Shown here piece by piece: positions 7,164-15,059 of a DNA stretch of 15,916 nucleotides. Numbering within the stretch: position 1 is the stretch's first letter; each line of letters begins with the position of its first letter. This stretch comes from Actinomycetes bacterium (GTDB lineage Bacteria; Actinomycetota; Acidimicrobiia; Acidimicrobiales; Bog-793). A program made the translations under genes and the position numbers. The notes beneath the pieces were generated by a model that worked only from the letters and a program-made list of their open reading frames with translations, made no database searches and had not been told where the DNA came from. The DNA lies in assembly GCA_021785095.1 (NCBI GenBank), contig JAJYGM010000353.1, forward strand, positions 1-15,916, given 5' to 3'.

Positions 7164-7239
7164 GGCCCGAGGCTGGGGCGAGGTAGCCCCGGGCCGCCCG
7201 GTTGCGCACCTGCCCGAGGGTGGGCGGACCGGCAACCGG
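7164..7239 (+). other. Two nested hairpins between moeZ and the AbiEi/DUF559 gene
   Basis: The first (7164-7195) pairs GGCCC with GGGCC outside and GGGGC with GCCCC inside. The second (7198-7239) pairs CCGGTTGC with GCAACCGG perfectly outside and GCCC with GGGC inside. Together with the hairpin at 7130 and the long inverted repeat at 7260-7338 they make almost all of this 271-bp gap foldable. Confidence 0.5.
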
Positions 7240-7259
7240 AGCCGGAGTCTCTCGACGGG

Positions 7260-7338
7260 GAATCGATAGGCGCGAACGCCTGGCACGTTGACCGTCGAAA
7301 CGACGGTTAAGTCTCCTCGGGTTCGCGCCTATCGATTC
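7260..7338. repeat. Perfect 18-bp inverted repeat with an internal hairpin
   Basis: GAATCGATAGGCGCGAAC at 7260-7277 is the exact reverse complement of 7321-7338, 43 bp apart. Near the middle of the spacer is a second perfect inverted repeat, ACCGTCG (7291-7297) and CGACGGT (7301-7307), around AAA. A chance 18-bp perfect match at this distance is very unlikely. It lies 61 bp upstream of the chosen start of the AbiEi/DUF559 gene. Options are an operator for that protein, a structured RNA leader, or a small non-autonomous mobile element. I see no flanking target duplication. Confidence 0.85.
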
Positions 7339-7398
7339 ACGCCGCGGCCCGAGGCCATGTGCCGCCTCGTCGCGCACCCGGCTGCGACACTCGCCGGC

Positions 7399-8325
7399 AT
7401 GTCGCTCGAGACCCTTCAGGCGCTGGCCACCGCTCATGAGGGCGTGTTCACCAGCGCGGAAGCGGTCGCCTCGGGTCTCTCGAACGACGAGGTCCTGACG
7501 CTCGTCGGGCGAGGGACGGTCGTACGGATCCACCGGGGCGTGTACGCCTTCACCGTTGCCGGGGCGCGACCCACGTTCACGCAGCTGGCGCGAGCGGCAT
7601 GTGCCGCGACGGGCGGAGTGGCCTCGCACTGGACCGCCGCGAAGCTCCACGGCCTGCGCGAAGCGCCGGAACGTCCGATCCACGTTTCGATCAGTCGGCA
7701 GTCACGTCGGCGCTCTCCAGTGGGAGTGACGGTTCACCGCACGTTGCTCGGTCGCCGGACGAGCCCGCGCCCGGGCGACCCGCCGCTCACGCCGCCCGGG
7801 AGGACGCTCGTCGACCTGGCCGGGATCGGCGTCGATGAGCGGGCCCTGCATCGCTTCGTGAACGTCCTCATGAGCTCGCGGATCACCACGCTCGACTCGC
7901 TGTCGGCGTCAGTGGGCCGCTGTGCCGGCGTCCCCGGGGTGCAACACGCGAGGGCGGTCCTGCGTGACATCGGCGGGCCGCTCGACAGCGTGCTCGAAGA
8001 TCAGTTCCTGGGCCTGTTGCGCGACTGGCGGCTTCCTTCGCCGATGACGCAGTACCCGGTGGCCGTCGGGGGCCGCCATTACCGTCTGGACTTCGCCTGG
8101 CCGGACGAGCAGCTGATCGTCGAGGTGGACAGCTACGCCCATCACTCGTCCCGTGAGGACTTCGAGCGGGACAGGCTGCGGGAGAACGACCTCGTCTCCG
8201 CCGGTTGGGTCGTCCTGAGGGTCACCTCGCGCCAGATCGAGGCCGGCGCGGTGCGGCTCCGGGGACAGCTCGAGGACCTGCTGGCGCGGCGGGTCGAGCG
8301 GCTTGCACAGGCGGGGAGGGCCTGA
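7399..8325 (+). CDS. AbiEi-like antitoxin domain fused to DUF559 endonuclease-like domain
   Basis: In 308 residues, the N-terminal part (about 1-55) looks like the winged-helix domain of type IV antitoxin AbiEi: [16 protein letters not shown], then [18 protein letters not shown] linker region (60-190) resembles the rest of this family. The C-terminal part (about 195-290) matches DUF559, a Vsr/PD-(D/E)XK-like nuclease fold, with Glu200, Asp231 (YRLDFAWP) and Glu242 in LIVEVD. The usual Lys of the E-x-K motif is Asp244, which I believe is common in this family. The function is unknown; DNA binding and nuclease activity are inferences. No AbiEii-type toxin is adjacent, so it is an orphan. ATG 7399 was chosen because homology begins there. 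ATG 7357 and TTG 7288 are in frame, but the latter would start inside the inverted repeat. It follows the structured region 7128-7398. Confidence 0.85.
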   Translation: MSLETLQALATAHEGVFTSAEAVASGLSNDEVLTLVGRGTVVRIHRGVYAFTVAGARPTFTQLARAACAATGGVASHWTAAKLHGLREAPERPIHVSISRQSRRRSPVGVTVHRTLLGRRTSPRPGDPPLTPPGRTLVDLAGIGVDERALHRFVNVLMSSRITTLDSLSASVGRCAGVPGVQHARAVLRDIGGPLDSVLEDQFLGLLRDWRLPSPMTQYPVAVGGRHYRLDFAWPDEQLIVEVDSYAHHSSREDFERDRLRENDLVSAGWVVLRVTSRQIEAGAVRLRGQLEDLLARRVERLAQAGRA

Positions 8326-8409
8326 GGGCGGCCGAGCTCCGGAGCGGTCGGCGAAAACGGCGAAGGGCCGACTCGCAGACGCACCTGGCACGCTCGTGCG
8401 AAGCGCCTT

Positions 8410-8415
8410 TACGCT
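8410..8415 (+). promoter_or_regulatory. -10 element for a leaderless mutase transcript
   Basis: TACGCT lies 7 nt before ATG 8423, the spacing expected when transcription starts at or next to the start codon. CTGGCA, 19 nt upstream, is a poor -35 candidate. No Shine-Dalgarno is present. The 97-bp gap 8326-8422 holds nothing else clear. Confidence 0.5.
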
Positions 8416-8422
8416 TTGCCGC

Positions 8423-10015
8423 ATGGCGAACGAGGACGGCCAGGCCCGCCGCACGGACTCCGGCATCGAGGTGCGCCCCGTCTACACCTCCGGCGACCTC
8501 GACGGCTTCGACCCGGAGTCGAGCCTCGGCCGGCCGGGGTCGTTCCCGTACACCCGAGGCGTGCAGAGGGACATGTACCGGGGCCGCTTGTGGACCATGC
8601 GGCAGTACGCCGGCTTCGGCACGGCGGAGGCCACGAACGAGCGCTTCAAGTTCCTGCTGGAGGCCGGCCAGACCGGTCTCTCGTGTGCCTTCGACCTCCC
8701 CACCCAGATGGGCTACGACTCCGATCATCCACGAGCCGAGGGCGAGGTCGGGAAGGTCGGCGTCGCCATCGACTCCCTCGCGGACATGCGACTCCTCCTC
8801 GCCGAGATCCCGCTCGCCGAGGTCTCGACGTCGATGACGATCAACGCCACAGCCGCCATCCTGCTGCTCCTCTACGAGCTTGTCGCTGAGGAGCAGGGGG
8901 TCCCACCGACGCAGATCAGCGGAACGATCCAGAACGACATCCTGAAGGAGTACGTCGCGCGGGGTACGTACATCTACCCGCCCCGACAGTCGATGCGCCT
9001 CGTCACCGACACCTTCGCCTACTGCGCCGAGCGGATCCCCGCCTGGAACACGATCTCCATCTCCGGCTACCACATCCGCGAAGCGGGCTCGACAGCGGTG
9101 CAGGAGCTCGCCTTCACGCTCGCCGACGGCATCGCGTACGTCTCCGCCGCCATCGACGCCGGGCTGCAGGTGGACGAGTTCGCCGGCAGGTTGAGCTTCT
9201 TCTTCAACGCCCACAACAACCTCTTCGAGGAGGTGGCGAAGTTCCGAGCGGCCCGGCGCATGTGGGCACGGATCGTGAAGGAGCGTTTCGGCTCGACGAG
9301 TGACCGGTCGATGCGCCTGCGGTTCCACACCCAGACAGGGGGATCCACCCTCACGGCACAACAGCCTGAGAACAACATCGTGCGGGTGGCGACCCAGGCG
9401 CTCTCAGCCGTGCTCGGAGGGACGCAGAGCCTCCACACGAACGGCTTCGACGAGGCGCTCGGTCTTCCCACGGCCCGTGCGGCGAAGCTCGCACTCCGCA
9501 CCCAGCAGATCATCGGCCACGAGTCAGGGGTGACCGACACCGTGGACCCGCTCGCAGGCTCGTACTACGTGGAATGGCTGACGGACGAGGTCGAGCGGCT
9601 CGCGCTCGTGTACCTCGAGCGCATCGACGAGCTCGGTGGAGCCGTCACGGCCATCGAGCAGGGCTACATGCAGGACGAGATCGAGCAGGCGGCCTACGAG
9701 TACGCCAAGGCGGTCGACGCGGGCGAGAAGGTGCTGGTCGGGGTCAATCGTTTCGTCGACGCCGAGGCAGAGGAGCCCGAGGTGTTCCCCATCGACCCCG
9801 CGCTGCAACGGGCACAGGTCGAACGGGTGCGCTCGGTGCGCAAGGCGCGCGACCGGTCCGCCGTCGAGGCTGCGCTCGAGGACGTGGCGGCCGCGGCCCG
9901 CGGAACGCAGAACCTGCTCGTGCCCATGCGGGCCGCTCTCAAGGCGAATGCGACGCTCGGCGAGGTCTCCGACGTCCTGAGGGACGCGTTCGGGGTGTAC
10001 CAGCCCGTGCGTTAG
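8423..10015 (+). CDS. mutA: Methylmalonyl-CoA mutase large (catalytic) subunit
   Basis: The enzyme interconverts methylmalonyl-CoA and succinyl-CoA by a radical mechanism using adenosylcobalamin. The 530-residue product is a complete catalytic TIM barrel with TMRQYAGF (58-65), [11 protein letters not shown] (167-177), SGYHIREAG (214-222) and [10 protein letters not shown]. Lining up with the Propionibacterium enzyme at a constant offset of 27, it keeps Tyr62 (Tyr89), Arg180 (Arg207, which holds the substrate carboxylate) and Tyr216-His217 (243-244). Isobutyryl-CoA mutases carry Phe and Gln at the first two, so a dicarboxylic substrate is expected; ethylmalonyl-CoA mutase is not excluded. There is no B12-binding domain, so a separate small subunit of about 135 residues must exist outside this window. 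The start is ATG 8423; the frame is open to 8303 but that part lacks homology. It converges on the amidohydrolase gene with a 28-bp gap. Confidence 0.93.
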   Translation: MANEDGQARRTDSGIEVRPVYTSGDLDGFDPESSLGRPGSFPYTRGVQRDMYRGRLWTMRQYAGFGTAEATNERFKFLLEAGQTGLSCAFDLPTQMGYDSDHPRAEGEVGKVGVAIDSLADMRLLLAEIPLAEVSTSMTINATAAILLLLYELVAEEQGVPPTQISGTIQNDILKEYVARGTYIYPPRQSMRLVTDTFAYCAERIPAWNTISISGYHIREAGSTAVQELAFTLADGIAYVSAAIDAGLQVDEFAGRLSFFFNAHNNLFEEVAKFRAARRMWARIVKERFGSTSDRSMRLRFHTQTGGSTLTAQQPENNIVRVATQALSAVLGGTQSLHTNGFDEALGLPTARAAKLALRTQQIIGHESGVTDTVDPLAGSYYVEWLTDEVERLALVYLERIDELGGAVTAIEQGYMQDEIEQAAYEYAKAVDAGEKVLVGVNRFVDAEAEEPEVFPIDPALQRAQVERVRSVRKARDRSAVEAALEDVAAAARGTQNLLVPMRAALKANATLGEVSDVLRDAFGVYQPVR

Positions 10016-10029
10016 CCGGCAGGGCCGGC
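10015..10029. terminator. Small inverted repeat between convergent genes
   Basis: GCCGGC, AGG, GCCGGC lies in the 28-bp gap between the mutase stop and the amidohydrolase stop. It could end transcription from both sides, but it is short and lacks T-runs. Confidence 0.3.
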
Positions 10030-10043
10030 CGAGCCGAGGCGGG

Positions 10044-11285
10044 TCAGCCCGAAGCAGGAGCGGCCGAATACGCCTTCGCCGTCAACCGGTCCCGTTGCGC
10101 CTGGTCGCCGGCGAGGTCGACGACCGTCCACGCCATGGCGGCTGCTCCGTCGATGACGGCCCGATCGGCCGCAGGAGAGGCGGCGGCAGCTGTGAACTCG
10201 GGCTGGTGGTTCACCGCCGGGAGGCAGTCGAGCCCGAGCATCGGATGGATGGACGGGATGGCGAGCGAGACGTTCGCCATGTCGGTCGAGCCGCTCATCG
10301 AGTGCCCGCGAAGCTCTGGGAACGTGCGGCCGAGCGCCTCGGCGTTCGCCTGGTACAGCGCCGCCATGACCTCGTCGGTGTGGAACTCCGAGTACGTCGG
10401 CCCTTGCGGGACGATCTCGAGGCGGGCACCGGTCGCCACCGCTCCCGCCTCGAAACACGCCTTCACCTTCGGTGACCACGCCTCGAGCCGTTCCATCGAG
10501 CGCGCCCGCACGTAGTACTTCGCCTTGGTGAGCGCCGGGACGATGTTCGGCGCCATCCCACCGAGCGTCACGATGCCGTGCACCTGGTCGGACTGCTCGC
10601 CGTGCTGGCGCAGCAGGCCGATCGCCACCTGGGCGACCGTGAGGGCGTCCGCAGCGTTGATGCCGTGGTGGGGGAAGGCCGACGCGTGTGCCTCCTTTCC
10701 GTGGTAGACGACGTCGTAGTGCTCGACGGCGAGGCAGGGCATGCGGTCGAGCTCGTTCGGGGCGGGGTGAACCATCATCGCCGCGTGCACGCCGTCGAAA
10801 CCGCCCCGCTCGAGCATCAGGACCTTCCCGCCCCCGCCCTCCTCGGCCGGCGTGCCGAGGACCCGGACGGTGATCCCGAGATCGTCCGCGACGGCCGCGA
10901 GAGCGAGCCCTGCACCGACCGCCGCCGAAGCGATGACGTTGTGGCCGCAGGCATGGCCGATCCCGGGCAGGGCGTCGTACTCGGCGCAGATCGCGATCGT
11001 GAACGGCCCCGACCCGGCCGTTGCGGAAAAGGCGGTCGGCAGATCGCAGATGCCGGTCTCGACGGTCAAGCCCGCACCAGCGAGCACCTCCGCACACCAT
11101 GCGGAGGACCGCACCTCCTCGAAACCGAGCTCCGGCGACCCGTGGATCCGGTGCGACAGCCCGACGAGCTCGGACTCGGCGTCCCGCACGATCCCGAGCG
11201 CACGCTCCTTCGCTGCCGCCGCGGCGCCGGTGGGCGCGCCGGCCGGCTCTGTGGCCGCGCCGGCCGGCTCTGTGGCCGCGCTCAC
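10044..11285 (-). CDS. M20 family amidohydrolase, AbgB/ACY1L2-like
   Basis: This 413-residue zinc-dependent hydrolase should cleave amide bonds of N-acyl amino acids or dipeptide-like compounds. Motifs are [16 protein letters not shown] (metal-binding Cys/His of the M20D group), [11 protein letters not shown] with the catalytic Glu pair, a dimerisation-lid part with HGKEAHAS and GINAADA, and GSTDMANVS plus PSIHPM near the end. The [12 protein letters not shown] form is typical of AbgB (p-aminobenzoyl-glutamate hydrolase) and human ACY1L2/PM20D2 relatives; the real substrate is unknown. GTG 11285 overlaps the carboxylase stop as GTGA, implying translational coupling. The first 25 residues are Ala-rich with a doubled AATEPAG unit and are probably disordered; homology begins near residue 28. 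No signal peptide is seen, so it is cytosolic. Family is sure, substrate is not. Confidence 0.92.
   Translation of the reverse strand: MSAATEPAGAATEPAGAPTGAAAAAKERALGIVRDAESELVGLSHRIHGSPELGFEEVRSSAWCAEVLAGAGLTVETGICDLPTAFSATAGSGPFTIAICAEYDALPGIGHACGHNVIASAAVGAGLALAAVADDLGITVRVLGTPAEEGGGGKVLMLERGGFDGVHAAMMVHPAPNELDRMPCLAVEHYDVVYHGKEAHASAFPHHGINAADALTVAQVAIGLLRQHGEQSDQVHGIVTLGGMAPNIVPALTKAKYYVRARSMERLEAWSPKVKACFEAGAVATGARLEIVPQGPTYSEFHTDEVMAALYQANAEALGRTFPELRGHSMSGSTDMANVSLAIPSIHPMLGLDCLPAVNHQPEFTAAAASPAADRAVIDGAAAMAWTVVDLAGDQAQRDRLTAKAYSAAPASG
11236..11277. repeat. 21-bp perfect tandem repeat in the amidohydrolase 5' end
   Basis: Two identical 21-bp units (11236-11256 and 11257-11277) encode two copies of AATEPAG directly after the initiating residues. 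The length is a multiple of three, so copy changes would keep the frame. Confidence 0.9.
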
Positions 11286-13048
11286 TCGAGGACCGCCACG
11301 ACGTCGCCGGCACCGAGAGCGTCACCGGGCTTCACGCGGAGCTCCTTCACCACTCCGGCACGGTCCGCGTTGATCGGGTTCTCCATCTTCATCGCCTCCA
11401 GGACACAGAGCGTCTGGCCTGCTTCCACCGTGTCACCCTCGGTGACGAGCACTTTCACGATCGTCCCCTGCATCGGCACGGTGACCTTGCCGTCTCCGCC
11501 GAGGGTGGCCGCCGCCGAGCTGGCGGATCCGCGACGTGCCGGCTTCGGCCCGCCGGACGCGTTGGCGGCACCGCCTGACTCCGGCACCCAGAGCTTCACG
11601 CGGTAGCGCCGGCCGTCCACCTCGGCGTCCACCTCGCGCATCACTCGCCGCTCGCCGTCGGGCTCGGCCACCGGCTCGATTGGGTGGGCGGCCACTCCCG
11701 AGAGGTCGAGCCGCTCCTCCACCCAGCGCGTCGAGTGGCGTGCGGCGACGAAGTCGTCGTGGGAGAGGATCGCCCGGTGGGCGGGGATCGTCGTCGCGAT
11801 CCCTTCCACCACCGTCTCGTCGAGGGCCCGCAGCATCCGCCGCCGGGCGGTCTCCCGGTCCTCGCCCCAGACGATGATCTTCGCCATGAGGTTGTCGTAG
11901 AACTGGCTGATCGTGTCGCCCGACTCGTAACCGGCGTCAGTCCTCGTCCCGAAGCCGTCCGGTGGCCGGAACCGGGCGATGTGCCCTGGGCTCGGGAGGA
12001 AGCGCCCGCCCGCCGGGTTCTCGGCGTTCACCCGGCACTCGATCGCGTGCCCACGCCAGAGCGCCAGCACCTCGTCCTGGGTGACCCCGATCGGCTCGCC
12101 CGCAGCGATCCGCAACTGGAGCGCGACGAGGTCGAGGCCCGTCACGAGCTCCGTCACCGGATGCTCGACCTGCAGCCGGGTGTTCATCTCGAGGAAGTAG
12201 AAGCGCCCCTCCTCGAACAGGAACTCCACCGTCCCGGCACCCTCGTAACCGCACGCGTGGCAGATGCGCACAGCGGCGTCACCCATCTCGCGCCGGATCT
12301 CGTCGGGAAAGTCCGGCGCAGGTGACTCCTCGATGAGCTTCTGGTGGCGGCGCTGGTAGGAGCAGTCCCGCTCACCGAGCCACAGGGCGGTCCCGTGGCG
12401 GTCTGCGAACACCTGCATCTCGATGTGCCGGGGCCACGTCAGATATCGCTCGAGGTACACCTCCGGCCGGCCGAAGTAGGCCTCGGCCTCCCGCTGGGCG
12501 GACTCCATCGCCTCGGCCGCCTCGGCCGCCGATGCGACGACCTTCATGCCGCGACCGCCGCCGCCGAAAGCTGCCTTGATCGCCACGGGCCAACCGTGCT
12601 CCTCACCGAAGGACTCGACCTCCGACGGGTCGGTGAGGGGCTCGGACCTGCCCGGCACGCCAGCGACGCCCGCCTTCTCGGCTGCGAGGCGGGAGCTGAT
12701 CTTGTCGCCCATGGTCTCGATCGCTCCCGGCGGCGGTCCGACGAAGACCGCGCCCGCGCCGGCGATGGCGCGTGCGAAGGCAGCGTTCTCGGAGAAGAAG
12801 CCGTAACCGGGGTGGACGGCACTCGCACCGCTGCGGCCCAGCGCGTCCAGGATTGCCTCGGTGTTCAGGTAGCTCTCGGCCGCCGTCTGGCCCCCGAGGG
12901 AGTACGCCTCGTCGGCGAGCCGGACGTGCATGGCGTCGCGGTCGAGATCGGAGTAGACGGCGACCGTCGCGATGCCGAGCTCCTTGCACGTGCGGATGAC
13001 GCGGACGGCGATCTCGCCCCGGTTGGCGATGAGCACCTTGTCGAACAC
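11282..13048 (-). CDS. accA3: Acyl-CoA carboxylase alpha subunit (biotin carboxylase plus carrier domain)
   Basis: The protein carboxylates its own biotin with bicarbonate and ATP, for a partner beta subunit that makes malonyl- or methylmalonyl-CoA. In 588 residues it has the N-terminal domain ([16 protein letters not shown]), an ATP-grasp domain with [11 protein letters not shown] (161-171) and [14 protein letters not shown] (287-300), the C-terminal biotin carboxylase part to about 450, a linker rich in Ala, Gly and Ser (about 490-520), and a biotinyl domain with EAMKMEN, Lys554 being the biotin site. Length and layout match actinobacterial AccA3 (about 600). GTG 13048 is preceded by GGAAGGGG. 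No beta subunit is in the window. With the mutase nearby, propionyl-CoA is a likely substrate, but AccA3-type subunits often serve several carboxylases. birA is divergent, 32 bp away. Confidence 0.95.
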   Translation of the reverse strand: MFDKVLIANRGEIAVRVIRTCKELGIATVAVYSDLDRDAMHVRLADEAYSLGGQTAAESYLNTEAILDALGRSGASAVHPGYGFFSENAAFARAIAGAGAVFVGPPPGAIETMGDKISSRLAAEKAGVAGVPGRSEPLTDPSEVESFGEEHGWPVAIKAAFGGGGRGMKVVASAAEAAEAMESAQREAEAYFGRPEVYLERYLTWPRHIEMQVFADRHGTALWLGERDCSYQRRHQKLIEESPAPDFPDEIRREMGDAAVRICHACGYEGAGTVEFLFEEGRFYFLEMNTRLQVEHPVTELVTGLDLVALQLRIAAGEPIGVTQDEVLALWRGHAIECRVNAENPAGGRFLPSPGHIARFRPPDGFGTRTDAGYESGDTISQFYDNLMAKIIVWGEDRETARRRMLRALDETVVEGIATTIPAHRAILSHDDFVAARHSTRWVEERLDLSGVAAHPIEPVAEPDGERRVMREVDAEVDGRRYRVKLWVPESGGAANASGGPKPARRGSASSAAATLGGDGKVTVPMQGTIVKVLVTEGDTVEAGQTLCVLEAMKMENPINADRAGVVKELRVKPGDALGAGDVVAVLE

Positions 13049-13066
13049 GGTTCCCCTTCCTCGGCC

Positions 13067-13072
13067 TATCGT
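13067..13072 (+). promoter_or_regulatory. -10 element for a leaderless birA transcript
   Basis: TATCGT lies 8 nt before GTG 13081 and no Shine-Dalgarno is present, which fits a leaderless start. It sits in the 32-bp gap shared with the carboxylase leader, so the two promoters must overlap or the carboxylase promoter lies inside birA. A TAGCCT on the minus strand at 13157-13162 is one candidate for the latter. Confidence 0.45.
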
Positions 13073-13080
13073 CCTTCCCC

Positions 13081-14007
13081 GTGCCCGAGGAGCTGCCCGA
13101 CGAGCGGACTCACGGGCGGACAGCCAGTGATGGCGCGGGGGAGGACTCGACCGAGCAGGCTACCCCCGAGGCCGGGGAGGCTCGCCAATGGCAGCCGTTC
13201 GTGACGCCCGAGCGACTCGAGGAGATCGGATCGACGAACTCCGAGCTCGTCATCCGCGCCGCCGGGGGTGCTCCTGAGGGCACGGTCCTCCTCGCGGATC
13301 GCCAGACGGCCGGACGCGGCCGCCTCGGCCGGCGGTGGCTCGACCACCCCGGGGGCTCGGTCCTGTGCTCCGTGCTCTTCCGTCCTGCATGGCCACCTGA
13401 TCGGTGGTACCTCGCCGCCTGGGTCGTAGCGATCGCCGCCGCCGACGCCGTGCGAGAGGAGACCGGCGTCGAGTGCCGGTGCAAGTGGCCGAACGACCTC
13501 CTCGCCCTCGACGGCAGGAAGCTGGCGGGCGTGCTCGCCGAGGCCAAGACGTCCGGCCAGGCTGTCGTCGTCGGCATCGGCATCAACTGCAACTGGCCCG
13601 AGGAGTTCCCTCCGCCTGCCGAACCGGAGGCAGACGAGATCGCGAGCAGGGCGACCTCGCTCGATCGCGTCGCCGGCCGCCCTGTCGACCGTGACGCCGT
13701 CGCCGCCTCGATGCTCCGCCACGTCGCACGGCGCTGGCCCCTGCTGGCGCCGGGTGCGCCGGAGCCCGACCCGGTCGCCGCGGCCAGCCTCGCGAGGGAG
13801 TACCGCACCGCTTGTGCCACCATCGGCGAGCTCGTGAGCGTGCAGCTGACATCCGAACGGGTGTCGGGTCGTGCCCTCGACGTCGACGACCGAGGTCGGT
13901 TGCTCGTCGACGTCGGATCGTGCATCCGCACGATCGACACCGGCGACGTCGTGCATCTCCGGGGCGGCCCGTCACCCGCCGCCGGGCTGCCGGATCCCAG
14001 AAGTTAG
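13081..14007 (+). CDS. birA: Biotin-protein ligase, group I (no DNA-binding domain)
   Basis: BirA activates biotin with ATP and attaches it to the carrier lysine of biotin enzymes, here very probably Lys554 of the divergent carboxylase. The 308-residue product shows STN (51-53), the biotinyl-AMP loop GRGRLGRRW (78-86), KWPNDLL (135-141), [10 protein letters not shown] (145-154) and GIGINCN (165-171), then a small C-terminal domain (about 255-300). There is no N-terminal helix-turn-helix, so it cannot repress like E. coli BirA. The first 40 residues are polar and probably disordered. GTG 13201 is an alternative start close to the homology, but the well-placed TATCGT before GTG 13081 favours the longer form. 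rmlB follows after 11 bp but has its own promoter-like hexamer. Confidence 0.94.
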   Translation: MPEELPDERTHGRTASDGAGEDSTEQATPEAGEARQWQPFVTPERLEEIGSTNSELVIRAAGGAPEGTVLLADRQTAGRGRLGRRWLDHPGGSVLCSVLFRPAWPPDRWYLAAWVVAIAAADAVREETGVECRCKWPNDLLALDGRKLAGVLAEAKTSGQAVVVGIGINCNWPEEFPPPAEPEADEIASRATSLDRVAGRPVDRDAVAASMLRHVARRWPLLAPGAPEPDPVAAASLAREYRTACATIGELVSVQLTSERVSGRALDVDDRGRLLVDVGSCIRTIDTGDVVHLRGGPSPAAGLPDPRS

Positions 14008-14010
14008 CCT
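14005..14010 (+). promoter_or_regulatory. -10 element for a leaderless rmlB transcript
   Basis: TAGCCT lies 8 nt before ATG 14019, overlapping the end of birA, with no Shine-Dalgarno. It suggests that rmlB-rmlD can be transcribed separately from birA. Confidence 0.45.
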
Positions 14011-14018
14011 TCCCGCTG

Positions 14019-15059
14019 ATGCGGATCCTCGTGACCGGCGGCGCCGGGTTCATCGGCTCGAACTTCGCCCGTTACTGGCATGACGCGCATCCCTCCGACG
14101 TCATCGTCGTGCTCGACGCGCTCACGTACGCCGGCAACCGCGGGAACCTGGCCTCTCTCGAGGAGGGCGGCGCGCTGACGTTCGTCCACGGCGACATCGG
14201 CGACCAGCCTCTCGTCGAGGAGACGCTCAAGGTGCACGCGATCGACACGATCGTGAACTTCGCCGCCGAGAGCCACAACTCGCTGGCGGTGCTGGACCCG
14301 GCGCGCTTCTTTCGGACGAACGTGCTCGGGACCCAGGCCTTGTGCGACGCCGCCCGCAGGATCGGGATCGGCCGGCTCCACCACATCTCGACGTGCGAGG
14401 TCTACGGCGACCTTCCGCTCGACAGCGACGACTCGTTCACCGAGGATTCGCCGTACCGACCCCGAACCCCATACAACGCTTCGAAGGCCGGTTCTGACCA
14501 CGTCGTCCGCTCCTACGGCGAGACCTTCGGCCTTCCCGTGACGATCACGAATTGCTGCAACAACTACGGCCCCTACCAGTTCCCTGAGAAGGTGATCCCG
14601 CTGTTCACCTCCCGGGCGCTCTCGGCTCAGCCGCTGCCGCTCTACGAGTCCACGCAGAACCGCCGGGAGTGGGTCCACGTCGAGGACCACTGCCGCGCCG
14701 TCGAGGCCGTCCTCCAGCACGGGCGCGTCGGGGAGACGTACCACGTCGGCTCCGGCCGGGAGGCGTCGATCACGGAGATCGCCGACGCCGTCCTGGCCGC
14801 GACCGGGCAACCCGCCAGCCTGAAGCAGATCGTCCCGGACCGGCCCGGCCACGACCGGAGGTACTTGCTCGACTCCACCAAGATCCGTGACGAGCTCGGT
14901 TGGCGGCCGCTCGTCCCGTTCGAAGAGGGCCTCGAGGCGACGGTCAACTGGTACGCCGCGAACCGGTCGTGGTGGGAGCCGCTGATCGGCCGCTCACCGG
15001 TCGTCGAGACCTCGTGGGAGGGTGACCCGGCCGGCGCGCGACGCTCGGCCGACGGATGA
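14019..15059 (+). CDS. rmlB: dTDP-glucose 4,6-dehydratase with an unusual catalytic Thr-Cys-Glu
   Basis: RmlB oxidises, dehydrates and reduces dTDP-glucose to dTDP-4-keto-6-deoxyglucose, the second step of dTDP-rhamnose synthesis. The 346-residue protein is an extended SDR with NAD loop GGAGFIGSN (7-15), AESHNS (83-88), active site Y152-N-A-S-K156, NCCNNYGPYQFPEKVIP and RPGHDRRY. In typical RmlB the segment reads STDEVYGD, whose Asp and Glu act in dehydration. Here it is STCEVYGD, with Cys126 in place of Asp and Thr125 and Glu127 kept. AESHVDRS is likewise AESHNSLA. It may be a natural subfamily, or act on a different sugar nucleotide. ATG 14019 is where SDR homology starts. Its stop overlaps the rmlD start by 4 nt (ATGA). 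Confidence 0.9.
   Translation: MRILVTGGAGFIGSNFARYWHDAHPSDVIVVLDALTYAGNRGNLASLEEGGALTFVHGDIGDQPLVEETLKVHAIDTIVNFAAESHNSLAVLDPARFFRTNVLGTQALCDAARRIGIGRLHHISTCEVYGDLPLDSDDSFTEDSPYRPRTPYNASKAGSDHVVRSYGETFGLPVTITNCCNNYGPYQFPEKVIPLFTSRALSAQPLPLYESTQNRREWVHVEDHCRAVEAVLQHGRVGETYHVGSGREASITEIADAVLAATGQPASLKQIVPDRPGHDRRYLLDSTKIRDELGWRPLVPFEEGLEATVNWYAANRSWWEPLIGRSPVVETSWEGDPAGARRSADG

Noticed and set aside
7260..7338. Intrinsic terminator of moeZ
   Set aside because: The stem arms are 43 bp apart, start 133 bp after the stop, and no T-run follows; a simple terminator does not explain the 18-bp perfect repeat.
7288..7398. N-terminal extension of the AbiEi/DUF559 protein from TTG 7288
   Set aside because: It would begin inside the inverted repeat and encode residues without homology; family similarity starts at ATG 7399.
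8222..9361. 379-codon minus-strand frame across the mutase gene
   Set aside because: Antisense shadow of well-conserved mutase coding sequence; no family features.
8423..10015. Isobutyryl-CoA mutase large subunit
   Set aside because: That enzyme has Phe and Gln at two substrate positions; here they are Tyr62 and Arg180 as in methylmalonyl-CoA mutase.
13066..13956. 296-codon minus-strand frame opposite birA
   Set aside because: birA has all its motifs on the plus strand; the antisense product has none.
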